DNA of 32,131 nucleotides, from contig JAMPXD010000016.1 in assembly GCA_023701365.1 (NCBI GenBank), forward strand, positions 1 through 32,131, given 5' to 3'. The notes beneath the pieces were generated by a model, which was not told the DNA's origin, did not search any database, and worked only from the letters and a program-made list of their open reading frames with translations. The translations under genes and the position numbers were made by a program. Positions 14,616 to 21,481 of the stretch are shown here, in pieces. How positions within the stretch are numbered: the first letter of the stretch is position 1; the number at the start of each line of letters is the position of its first letter. The DNA is from Geobacteraceae bacterium (lineage in GTDB: Bacteria > Desulfobacterota > Desulfuromonadia > Geobacterales > Geobacteraceae).

Positions 14616-15461
14616 TCACCTCCAGAAAGCCGCACTCTGCCTGGCAAACTCCGCAAATGACAGGGGGGGACGTCCGGCAACCAGCCGCACGTCATCCGTC
14701 ACATCCGCGGCCCAGCCGTTGCGCACGATGCTGTAGAGCAGCCCCATGAACCGCGCGGCTGACTCCGGCAGGCCGTTCTGCATCGCCCCCCGGAGCATTT
14801 CCTCCTCCGATATGGCATGGTAGCAGATTGTTCTCCCCGCAGCCTGGCTGATGAGCCGTGCCACCTCGTCGTGATCGAGCGCCTCCGGCCCGGTCAGGTT
14901 GTACGCGCGGCCGTGCTGGGCACCGGAAAAGGCCTCGGCGGCGACGGCAGCAATGTCCGCCGTGGAGATGAAGCTGGTCCTGCCGTCCCCCGCGGCAAGA
15001 TAAATCCCCCCCTGACCGACCATCGGGGCCAGGAACCCGGTGGTGAAATTCTCCATGAAGAAATTGGGGCGCAAGATGGTGTAGCCGACCCCCGAGGCCA
15101 TCAGGTGCCTCTCGATCCTGCGCAGCGGCGCGTCCTCGCTTGCCTCCACACCGAGGGCCGAGTTGAGGACGATATGCCTGACCCCGAGCGCCTTGGCCCG
15201 GTCGATGACCGGGTTCAGCTTGGCGGGGGACTCCACGTCCAGCGGCGGCGCGATCAGCAGCACGCCGTCCGCCCCTTCCAGCGCCGGCTGGTAGGTTCCC
15301 GGGTCCGTATAGTCGAACCGCACGGCATGAACCGCGGGGGGGATGGCGGGTAGCGGTTGCCGTGATGCAGCCCTGACGCTGAACCCCCTGGCGGTGAGGG
15401 CGGCTACCGCCGCCCGGCCGAGGCTGCCGCTTGCCCCGGTGACAAGAATAGTTTTCATCAT
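14616..15461 (-). CDS. NmrA-like NAD(P)-binding oxidoreductase
   Basis: A 281-residue atypical short-chain dehydrogenase. The N-terminal Rossmann motif is TGASGSLGRAAV, followed by an NADP-type basic ASRQ. Further marks are DGVLLIAPP, the LRPNFFMEN segment and a C-terminal substrate-binding part. Close relatives are NmrA redox sensors and quinone reductases of the QOR2 type; which one cannot be told here. A MarR gene lies 91 bp upstream on the same strand, and both promoters carry the same operator, so it is probably an inducible reductase for a redox-active or phenolic compound. Confidence 0.87.
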   Translation of the reverse strand: MMKTILVTGASGSLGRAAVAALTARGFSVRAASRQPLPAIPPAVHAVRFDYTDPGTYQPALEGADGVLLIAPPLDVESPAKLNPVIDRAKALGVRHIVLNSALGVEASEDAPLRRIERHLMASGVGYTILRPNFFMENFTTGFLAPMVGQGGIYLAAGDGRTSFISTADIAAVAAEAFSGAQHGRAYNLTGPEALDHDEVARLISQAAGRTICYHAISEEEMLRGAMQNGLPESAARFMGLLYSIVRNGWAADVTDDVRLVAGRPPLSFAEFARQSAAFWR

Positions 15462-15522
15462 CTGTCTCCTTTCATTATGCCTGTTTGATGCAAGCGGCGC
15501 GTTACGCCGCTGCCCTGCAATA

Positions 15523-15536
15523 GTTCGTGCCCGAAC
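15523..15536 (-). promoter_or_regulatory. MarR operator in the NmrA-like gene promoter
   Basis: GTTCG-TGCC-CGAAC. On the minus strand it lies between a poor -35 (about 17 bp away) and TATTGC, which directly follows the dyad. The same dyad occurs at 16024-16037 before the MarR gene. Confidence 0.72.
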
Positions 15537-15552
15537 CTTGCAAGTAAAAAAT

Positions 15553-16011
15553 TTACTTCTTGAGGTTCCCCTCGACCACCGCCAGCAGCTCCATCAGGCG
15601 CTGCCGGTCACTCTCTGGCATATCGCCGTATATCCGCCCCTGCACCGTTGCGGAGATCTCCTCGAAATCGTTCCTCAGCGCCCGCCCCTTGTCGGTCAGG
15701 CCGATGCGGACAGAGCGGGCATCCTGGTCGCACCCCTGTTTGCAGAGATAGCCGTGCCGCTCCAGGGTGTTGACGATGCCGGTGACCGTGGACTTGACCC
15801 TGCCTGTCAGCCGGACGAGGGACTTGATCGGCACCGGCTCCTCCTGGCGGAAGAGGAAGTTGAGCACGGAGCCGTGGGCCGGGACGATGCCGGTCATGCC
15901 GCGTGCCCGCAGCTCCTTCTCGATGATCAGGTTGGCCGCTTCACGGATGCGGGCGATCCGGGCGATGATGCCGCGCGGGTCTTCGACTTTGGCACTCTGG
16001 CTTCTTTTCAT
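15553..16011 (-). CDS. MarR-family transcriptional regulator
   Basis: A 152-residue MarR protein starting at the ATG at 16011 (KRSQSAKVEDPRG). The winged-helix core is complete: VPIKSLVRLTGRVKSTVTGIVNTLERHGYLCKQGCDQDARSVRIGLTDKG, with the DxRS wing. Two cysteines (KQGC and YLCK) near the wing could be redox-sensitive. The upstream frame to 16125 would run through the promoter and is rejected. Its own promoter contains the operator, so it is autoregulated and controls the downstream reductase gene. Confidence 0.93.
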   Translation of the reverse strand: MKRSQSAKVEDPRGIIARIARIREAANLIIEKELRARGMTGIVPAHGSVLNFLFRQEEPVPIKSLVRLTGRVKSTVTGIVNTLERHGYLCKQGCDQDARSVRIGLTDKGRALRNDFEEISATVQGRIYGDMPESDRQRLMELLAVVEGNLKK

Positions 16012-16017
16012 GGCTTG

Positions 16018-16047
16018 AATATAGTTCGCAGCCGAACCATTTGTCAA
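16018..16047 (-). promoter_or_regulatory. Autoregulated promoter of the MarR gene
   Basis: Minus-strand TTGACA (16042-16047), 18 bp, TATATT (16018-16023). The dyad GTTCG-CAGC-CGAAC (16024-16037) fills the spacer between the two elements, the classic position for repression. Confidence 0.85.
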
Positions 16048-16147
16048 GGGAAAAGACCCGCTCTCTTTCTTCGACATGGATAAGCCAGTGCCGAAGGTCT
16101 CGGCCATAGGAAGGTTTGCGGGCATTGAATCCAGGGGGAGCGGAGTT

Positions 16148-16975
16148 TCATCGAAACAGCCTGAGCACGCGGCCGAAAAACCTGTTCACCCTCCCCGCGA
16201 GGCTGTCATCCACCTTTTTCTGCATGCCGCTGATATTCGGCGTCTCCGCCAGCGCCAGGCGGTACTCCTCCCCGGTCAGCACCCCTTTGTCCCGCATGAG
16301 CCGCAGGATCTGGTCGGAGCGCTTCAGCACCCGGGAGAGATTCTTGTACGGGTTGTACGCCACCTGCGGCCCGGGGAGCATGGCGGCGAGAAAGGCGCAT
16401 TCCCGGGGGGTAAGGGCGCCGGCCGGCTTGCCGAAATAGTACTGGGCGCCATGGCCGATCCCGTACACCATCGGTCCCAGCTCGATGACGTTCAGATAGA
16501 GCTCGAGGATCCGCCCCTTGGTCAGCTCCTGCTCCATCCGCAGGGCGAGATAGACCTCCCTGATCTTGCGGGTGATGCTCTTTTCCCGGGTGAGATAGAG
16601 GTTCTTCGCGACCTGCTGGGTGATGGTGGAGGCGCCGCGGGCAAGGCTCTTCTTTTCCAGGTCGTACCTGATGGCGTTCCTGATCGCCTTGACGTCTATC
16701 CCCTCGTGCCTGTAGAAGCGGGCGTCCTCCGCCAGGATGACCGCCCATTTCATCTCCGGCGGGATGCTTGCCGACGGCGTCCAGTAGCGGTTCTTCGGCC
16801 CGACGACAAAGGGATGGTCCTTGCCCTGCCAGTCCTTCACCTGGATGGTCAGGTTCATCCTGCGCTCCGCTAGTCCCGCAACCGGGGGGAGGCGGAACAG
16901 CGCGACGCCGATGGAAACCGCATAGAGGGCGATGACGCCGAGGGCTATCGCCGCTATCCATTTTACTGCCTTCAG
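16148..16975 (-). CDS. mtgA: Monofunctional peptidoglycan glycosyltransferase MtgA
   Basis: A GT51 lipid II polymerase without a transpeptidase domain. Visible motifs are ILAEDARFYRHEGID (catalytic Glu in EDARFY), GASTITQQVAKNLYL, KIREVYLALRMEQELTKGRILELYLN and GAQYYFGKPA. From the first in-frame ATG (16858) the protein is 236 residues and lacks a membrane anchor. The frame is open 39 codons further and encodes one: KAVKWIAAIALGVIALYAVS. The only start codon there with a ribosome-binding site (AGAGG, five bases away) is CTG at 16975, which I use. That gives 275 residues, the normal length. Confidence 0.85.
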   Translation of the reverse strand: MKAVKWIAAIALGVIALYAVSIGVALFRLPPVAGLAERRMNLTIQVKDWQGKDHPFVVGPKNRYWTPSASIPPEMKWAVILAEDARFYRHEGIDVKAIRNAIRYDLEKKSLARGASTITQQVAKNLYLTREKSITRKIREVYLALRMEQELTKGRILELYLNVIELGPMVYGIGHGAQYYFGKPAGALTPRECAFLAAMLPGPQVAYNPYKNLSRVLKRSDQILRLMRDKGVLTGEEYRLALAETPNISGMQKKVDDSLAGRVNRFFGRVLRLFR

Positions 16976-17053
16976 ATGTACCTCTCATGTTGAAATGCCG
17001 GCCTTTGCCAGGATAACAAACAATGCCGTTTTATGGTATCTTTAACACAAAAA

Positions 17054-17250
17054 GGCAATTGGACACGGATTTACACGGAAAAAGCGGATTAATACTGACA
17101 ATTCGAACATACCCAGACATAATGTCACAACCTTCTGGGTTAATGCCGTCAATGATTTAAATCCGTGAAAATCCGTATAAATCAGATTTGATCCGTGCCT
17201 GCGCGCTTTAGCGCTTCGGCGCGCAAGCGTGTTCAAATGCTTTTTCCAGG
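17054..17250. repeat. Dispersed repeat, copy A, with a hairpin insertion
   Basis: A 197-nt element starting GGCAATTGGACACGGATT and ending TTTTTCCAGG. It matches 26500-26663 over nearly its whole length. It has internal dyad symmetry (CACGGATTTACACGGA against TCCGTGAAAATCCGT). Compared with copy B it has about 33 extra bases (near 17199-17232) that form a TGCGCGC/GCGCGCA hairpin. No gene is visible in 16976-17324. Confidence 0.85.
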
Positions 17251-17324
17251 TTTAGCGCATCATCAGCCGGGTTCACTGGCGTTACGACAGGGGCTCGGGC
17301 AAGATCTCCCGAGGGCGCACACGT

Positions 17325-17942
17325 ATGAATAACGGGCAACGTTTCAACATCTACACCAGCCTGCCGGGGATGGTGGCGGCACCGGTGGCGGCAACGCTGC
17401 TGCTGGTTGCGGCGGCGCGCCAGGGGGATCCCTGGAAGATCGTGAGCTTCGCCATCTACGGCGCCACCCTGGTCCTCCTCTGGACCAGCAACACCCTCTA
17501 TCATGCCCTGCGGGGAAAGGCAGAACCGGTCCTGCGCAAGCTCGACCACTGCTCCATCTATCTCCTCATCGCCGGGACCTATACCCCCTTCTGCCTGGTC
17601 ACGCTGCGAGGGGGGTGGGGCTGGACCCTGCTCGCGCTCGTCTGGGGGCTCGCCGTGGTCGGCGTTGTCGTGGAGCTGTGGTGGGTGGAGCAGCGGCGCA
17701 TCATTCCGCTGCTGCTCTATCTGACCATGGGGTGGACCATCTTGCTTGCCATCCGCCCCCTGCTGCGGGTCTATCCATGGCAGGGGATGGTCCTGCTGGC
17801 GGCGGGGGGTCTGTTCTACACGGGGGGGATCGTCTTCTACGCCCTCGACAAGAGGTTCGCCCGGGCGCATGGGCTCTGGCATCTCTGCGTGCTGGCGGGG
17901 AGCATCAGTCACTACCTGGCGGTGCTGCTGTATATTGCCTGA
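17325..17942 (+). CDS. Hemolysin III / TrhA family membrane protein
   Basis: A 205-residue seven-helix protein of the hemolysin III (YqfA/TrhA, PAQR) family. Conserved residues are in place: TLYHAL, KLDHCSIYLLIAGTYTPF and a C-terminal HGLWHLCVLAGSISHY, whose histidines and aspartate form the family's metal site. In other bacteria TrhA affects membrane lipid composition; hemolysis is not a safe inference. It is one of the few plus-strand genes, with a weak GAGGG ten bases before the ATG, and is isolated from its neighbours by a terminator. Confidence 0.92.
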   Translation: MNNGQRFNIYTSLPGMVAAPVAATLLLVAAARQGDPWKIVSFAIYGATLVLLWTSNTLYHALRGKAEPVLRKLDHCSIYLLIAGTYTPFCLVTLRGGWGWTLLALVWGLAVVGVVVELWWVEQRRIIPLLLYLTMGWTILLAIRPLLRVYPWQGMVLLAAGGLFYTGGIVFYALDKRFARAHGLWHLCVLAGSISHYLAVLLYIA

Positions 17943-17999
17943 GCGTGGGGAAACCGGGGCGCCGATGCAGACTCAGACCAATGTGCAGCCTGGATGATG

Positions 18000-18046
18000 A
18001 AAAAGCGCCGTGAAACCCCATCCGACAGGGCTTGACGGCGCTTTTT
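18000..18046. terminator. Bidirectional intrinsic terminator
   Basis: AAAAAGCGCCGT (18000-18011) and ACGGCGCTTTTT (18035-18046) form a 12-bp stem with U-tracts in both directions, separating the plus-strand TrhA gene from the minus-strand ABC operon. Confidence 0.93.
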
Positions 18047-18099
18047 CCTGTTCGGCAAACTCAGCGCCTATCAGATTCGGGCAGCGGCCTGTTGCCTAT

Positions 18100-18777
18100 T
18101 CAGGCGGCAACCACCCTGCCGTCCCTGATCTCGATCACCCCCCCGGCCTGGCGGGCGATCTCGTTGTTGTGGGTGACGATGACCACGGTCTTCCCCTGCC
18201 GGTGCAGCTGGAACAGGATCTCCAGCACCTCCCCCTCCGCAGCCGAATCGAGGTTGCCGGTCGGCTCGTCCATCAGCAGGATCTCCGGGTCGTTGGCGAG
18301 CGCCCTGGCGATGGCGACCCGCTGCTGCTGCCCGCCGGACAGCTCGGACGGCTTGGCCCTGAATTTTTCCGCCAGACCCACCAGTGACAGCAGCTCGCGC
18401 GCCCGCACCGGTTGCGCCTTCTCCGGGATTCCGGAAAACATCATGGCAGTCTCCACGTTCTCCTCGGCGGTGAGGTTCTGCAGCAGGTTGAAGAACTGGA
18501 AGACGAAGCCGATCTTCCCCGCCCGCAGCTCGGCCAGCCTGCTGCTGGAGAGGAGGGAGATGTCGGTGCCGTCGACCAGGACCCGCCCCACGGTCGGCCG
18601 GTCCAGCCCGCCGATCAGGTGCATCAGGGTGCTCTTGCCGTGGCCGGAGGGGCCGATGATGCAGGAGAAGGAGCCGCGCGGGATCTCCAGGCTCACCCCC
18701 CGCAGGGCAGCGGTCGTGACCTTGCCAGTGGCGTAGGTCTTGTGCAGATTTTCCGTCTTTATTATCATCTCAGTCAT
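18100..18777 (-). CDS. ABC transporter ATPase (MacB/LolD type)
   Basis: A 225-residue ATPase of the LolD/MacB class, which powers mechanotransmission complexes rather than classical transport. Walker A is GPSGHGKST (42-50), followed by the Q-loop FVFQFFNLLQNLT, signature LSGGQQQR, Walker B ILLMDEPTGNLD and the switch histidine in IVTHN. It is the last gene of a lipoprotein-permease-ATPase operon. The 133 bp before it contain a 7-bp tandem repeat and no strong ribosome-binding site. Confidence 0.95.
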   Translation of the reverse strand: MTEMIIKTENLHKTYATGKVTTAALRGVSLEIPRGSFSCIIGPSGHGKSTLMHLIGGLDRPTVGRVLVDGTDISLLSSSRLAELRAGKIGFVFQFFNLLQNLTAEENVETAMMFSGIPEKAQPVRARELLSLVGLAEKFRAKPSELSGGQQQRVAIARALANDPEILLMDEPTGNLDSAAEGEVLEILFQLHRQGKTVVIVTHNNEIARQAGGVIEIRDGRVVAA

Positions 18778-18843
18778 TGGCTGCCTCGTACAATTATAGA
18801 TGTGGAAGCGTCATCGGCGCGATTATCGCTTTTAAGGTTTTCC

Positions 18844-18905
18844 GGTCCCTGGTCCCTGGTCCCTGGTCCCTGGTCCCTGGTCCCTGGTCCCTGGTCCCTG
18901 GTCCC
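18844..18905. repeat. Heptanucleotide tandem repeat (GGTCCCT), about 8.9 copies
   Basis: Eight exact copies of GGTCCCT and a partial ninth lie between the permease stop (18911) and the ATPase gene. On the mRNA this is a run of AGGGACC. Tandem arrays of this kind change copy number by slippage. Confidence 0.97.
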
Positions 18906-18910
18906 AGTTT

Positions 18911-20074
18911 TTATTCATAACTGATCGCCTCCACCGGTGACAGCCTGGCCGCCCGCCAGGCGGGATAGACCCCCGAGGCGAGGGAGACCGCCACCGAGAA
19001 GAGGATCGAGCCGATGATCACCTTTGGATCGAACACCCCGGCGACGTCGCTCCCCTTGACAAAGGCGGTGAACGCGTTCTGGGAGATGAGGGGGGCCGCG
19101 AACACGGAACAGAGGAGGCCGCCGAGCACGCCGGTAATGCCGCCGAGCAGCCCGTAGAAGCCCGATTCCAGCAGGAAGATGGCGAAGATCGTCTGCTGCT
19201 TCGCCCCGATCGCCTGGAGGATGCCGATCTCCCGCTTCCGCTCGTAGGTAGCGGTCATCATGGTGTTGATGATCCCGAACGCCGAGGCGAGCACCGAGAC
19301 CGCGGCGATCAGCTGGAGGGTGACGTTGACCGTGCCGACCATGGAGAGGACCGATTTCAGCATCTGCTTGTCCGACACCACCCCGAGGTTGACCGTCTCC
19401 TTGATCCGCTCGATGTAGGCATCGGTGCGGGCGAGGTCATCGACCCTGACCGCCACGTAGGAGACCCGGTCGCCGGCCTTGTACAGCCGCTGGGCATGGG
19501 AGAGGGGGAGGAACAGGGTCAGGTCGTCCCTGCTCCCGGTCTCCTTCAGCACCCCGGTCACCGGGAACTGCTCCCCCCTGATGGTGACCGGATCGGCCGG
19601 CTTCAGCCCGAACTGCTGCGCCACCACCTTGCCGATCACGACCCCCCGCTCATCGGCGGCGGCGAAGTAGCTCCCCTGCTCCACCTCCCACCCCTTGAAG
19701 CGCCGCATCTCCGCGGGGAGGATGCCGGTCACCGCCACCGGCCTGTTCCTGATGGCGCTCTTTTCGGTGAGAAAGGGGACGGCGGTCACCCCCTCGATGG
19801 CGCGGACCCTGGCCACCTCCGCCGCGGTGATGGTGGTGGGGAGCTGCTCGCCGGTGAGGATCGAGACCTGCTCATAGGCGCACGACCCCTTGGGGGTCAC
19901 GATCAGGTTGGCGCCGAGGGCGGTAGATTCCCTCCTGATCTCGCTCTTCAGGCTGCCGCCGAGGGAGAGAAAGGTGACGAAGGAGGCGATGCCGATGGTG
20001 ATCCCGAGGAGGGTGAAGACGAACCTCCCCCTCCGGCGGGTGATGTTCTTGATTACCAGCCTGGGAACGTTCAT
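18911..20074 (-). CDS. FtsX-like ABC permease (MacB family)
   Basis: A 387-residue permease: one N-terminal membrane helix (about 20-42), a large periplasmic domain (about 43-265) with the MacB core features, and three C-terminal helices of the FtsX domain. The KREIGILQAIGAK cytoplasmic loop, which couples to the ATPase, is diagnostic. It starts directly after the TAG of the lipoprotein gene. The substrate is unknown; the operon resembles lipoprotein-handling or peptide-export systems. Confidence 0.93.
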   Translation of the reverse strand: MNVPRLVIKNITRRRGRFVFTLLGITIGIASFVTFLSLGGSLKSEIRRESTALGANLIVTPKGSCAYEQVSILTGEQLPTTITAAEVARVRAIEGVTAVPFLTEKSAIRNRPVAVTGILPAEMRRFKGWEVEQGSYFAAADERGVVIGKVVAQQFGLKPADPVTIRGEQFPVTGVLKETGSRDDLTLFLPLSHAQRLYKAGDRVSYVAVRVDDLARTDAYIERIKETVNLGVVSDKQMLKSVLSMVGTVNVTLQLIAAVSVLASAFGIINTMMTATYERKREIGILQAIGAKQQTIFAIFLLESGFYGLLGGITGVLGGLLCSVFAAPLISQNAFTAFVKGSDVAGVFDPKVIIGSILFSVAVSLASGVYPAWRAARLSPVEAISYE

Positions 20075-20449
20075 CTACCCTCCGATCTTGTGGTTCTTCA
20101 CGACCTTAACCTTGGCCGCCGAGAAGAGGTAGCCGCGGCCGTCGTTGGAGAAGCTGCCGGTCACCCGCACCTCGTCCCCCCGCACCGGCATCTGTCCCTG
20201 GCACCTGATCGGGATGATGATCTTGTTGCAGTTGGGAGAGGAGCACTGCAGCTCCTTCATGTCCATGAGCCCGAAGATGGTCGGGTCCTGCTGGGACACC
20301 CCGGCCGTGATCCCGGTGACGGTGATGGCGCCGGTAAAGGCGGCGGGATCGGAGCCCACGTCGTTTACGCCGTAGACGGTCCCCTTGTCGCAGCCGCCGA
20401 CAGCCATCCCGGCCGCAATAAACGCCATGATGATGATAAATCTTTTCAT
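20075..20449 (-). CDS. Putative lipoprotein of the ABC operon
   Basis: A 124-residue lipoprotein with lipobox VGGC (Cys20). The mature part contains LQCSSPNCNKIIIPIRC, three cysteines that could bind a metal, within a small beta-rich domain (GDEVRVTGSFSNDGRGYLFSAAKVKVV) that resembles an OB fold. The stop codon abuts the permease ATG with no gap, so it is translated with it and may be the periplasmic partner of the permease. I do not recognise a named family. Confidence 0.8.
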   Translation of the reverse strand: MKRFIIIMAFIAAGMAVGGCDKGTVYGVNDVGSDPAAFTGAITVTGITAGVSQQDPTIFGLMDMKELQCSSPNCNKIIIPIRCQGQMPVRGDEVRVTGSFSNDGRGYLFSAAKVKVVKNHKIGG

Positions 20450-20512
20450 TTCAACCTCCTTAAGGTCTTTAGTAAATACTTGCCGGACTGTTTAAAGGCA
20501 TTTCGCCGTTTT

Positions 20513-20605
20513 CCTCCCCCTTCAAGGGGGAGGTCAGGAGGGGGATGGGGTGCTTTGGAGCCGAAAAACCCATCCCCACCCCAACCCTCCCCTTGAAGGG
20601 GAGGG
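20513..20605. repeat. Composite inverted repeat (two CTCCCCTT-type palindromes)
   Basis: Two short palindromes (20513-20533 and 20585-20605) flank 51 bp whose halves are themselves inverted copies (GGGGATGGGG against CCCATCCCCACCCC). The whole could fold as a cruciform. The second palindrome is followed by GAGTTTTTT on the plus strand. It is probably a dispersed REP-like unit or a terminator of the neighbouring operon. No gene is visible in 20450-20783. Confidence 0.75.
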
Positions 20606-20783
20606 AGTTTTTTGGGAGTGGCCAAAGTTTAGCGCTAATCGGATTTATTAATCTCCGCGATCTCCGTGAGCTCTGTGAGAGACCGGTTTTCAGGTTTTGC
20701 CTCCTTGCGGGCACAATGACGCACGCAGGCCACGGGCGCCACGAGCAGCGCCTGAAACTTATCGGTCAAGGTTTGGCAGGGAA

Positions 20784-21152
20784 TCAGGCGAGGTTCTGCG
20801 GGGGGATGAACTTGGGGAGATAGACTTCGGGCAGGGCGGTGAACGGTTCGAAGAAGACGAGCTCGCTGATGACCGGCGTATGCTTCAGCTGGAACGGCAG
20901 GCCGGTCACGGGAAGATGGCAGGAGCAGTAGCAGGAGGAAGCGCAGCTGTCCGTCTCCGACTGGCCGCTGTCCGGGCAGGAGGGGCAATGGTCGGCGCCG
21001 GCCCCGCCGGCGTCACAGGCTGCCGCTTGCGCGGCCGCCCCCCACAACGTTTCCGCCGCCCGGCTCTCCTGGCCCGGGCAGAACCCGGACACCGCAAGGA
21101 TCATGACCATGAGGAGCAGCGCGGTGAATTTTCTTACTGACGGATAAGGCAT
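20784..21152 (-). CDS. Exported cysteine-rich protein of unknown function
   Basis: A 122-residue protein with a hydrophobic export signal (FTALLLMVMILAVSGF). The middle is packed with cysteines: Cys46, HCPSCPDS (56, 59), then SCASSCYCSCH (70, 74, 76, 78). The C-terminus is cysteine-free and ends LPKFIPPQNLA. This resembles small periplasmic metal-resistance accessory proteins, but I cannot name the family. It has its own promoter, lies next to the feo locus and is read in the same direction, after the feo terminator. Confidence 0.72.
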   Translation of the reverse strand: MPYPSVRKFTALLLMVMILAVSGFCPGQESRAAETLWGAAAQAAACDAGGAGADHCPSCPDSGQSETDSCASSCYCSCHLPVTGLPFQLKHTPVISELVFFEPFTALPEVYLPKFIPPQNLA

Positions 21153-21186
21153 CCGGTCGTCCCTGAGTGATTTGACAGCAAGACAG

Positions 21187-21216
21187 ATGATAGCCGTTTT
21201 GCCCCGCCGGCGTCAA
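21187..21216 (-). promoter_or_regulatory. Promoter of the cysteine-rich protein gene
   Basis: Minus-strand TTGACG (21211-21216), 18 bp, TATCAT (21187-21192). A dyad CCGTTACA-N7-TGTAACGG lies upstream at 21279-21301 and may be an operator or activator site. Confidence 0.7.
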
Positions 21217-21306
21217 CCTCAAACTGGTCAGAGGCGGCGCGGCCTCCCCGACAAACATCTCGTTCACGGGCATCGCCGCCGTTACATTTCTCCTGTAACG
21301 GCAAAG

Positions 21307-21339
21307 GCTTTCCCAAGGGTTCTGCCCCTCGGGAAAGCC
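21307..21339 (-). terminator. Terminator-like hairpin after the feo operon
   Basis: GGCTTTCCC (21307-21315) and GGGAAAGCC (21331-21339) form a 9-bp stem, followed on the minus strand by TTTGCC. The U-tract is short, so efficiency is uncertain. Confidence 0.65.
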
Positions 21340-21351
21340 CGGCCAACAACA

Positions 21352-21480
21352 CTACTTCTTGTCGCAGCTGCCGCTGTCGCACCCCTGGCAGTGCCCCTTC
21401 TTCTTCCAGAGCGAGCGGTAGAGGAGATAGCCGGCCACGCCGAGGATGACGGCTGCAATGATGATATCCTTTACTCCCAT
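21352..21480 (-). CDS. FeoB-associated Cys-rich small membrane protein
   Basis: A 42-residue protein read from 21480: one membrane helix (VKDIIIAAVILGVAGYLLYRSLW) and a cytoplasmic tail KKKGHCQGCDSGSCDKK with three cysteines. This is the usual layout of the small Cys-rich proteins found directly after feoB, thought to assist the transporter in the place of FeoC. The start lies one base after the feoB stop. It is too short for ordinary gene finders. Confidence 0.88.
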   Translation of the reverse strand: MGVKDIIIAAVILGVAGYLLYRSLWKKKGHCQGCDSGSCDKK

Positions 21481-21481
21481 G

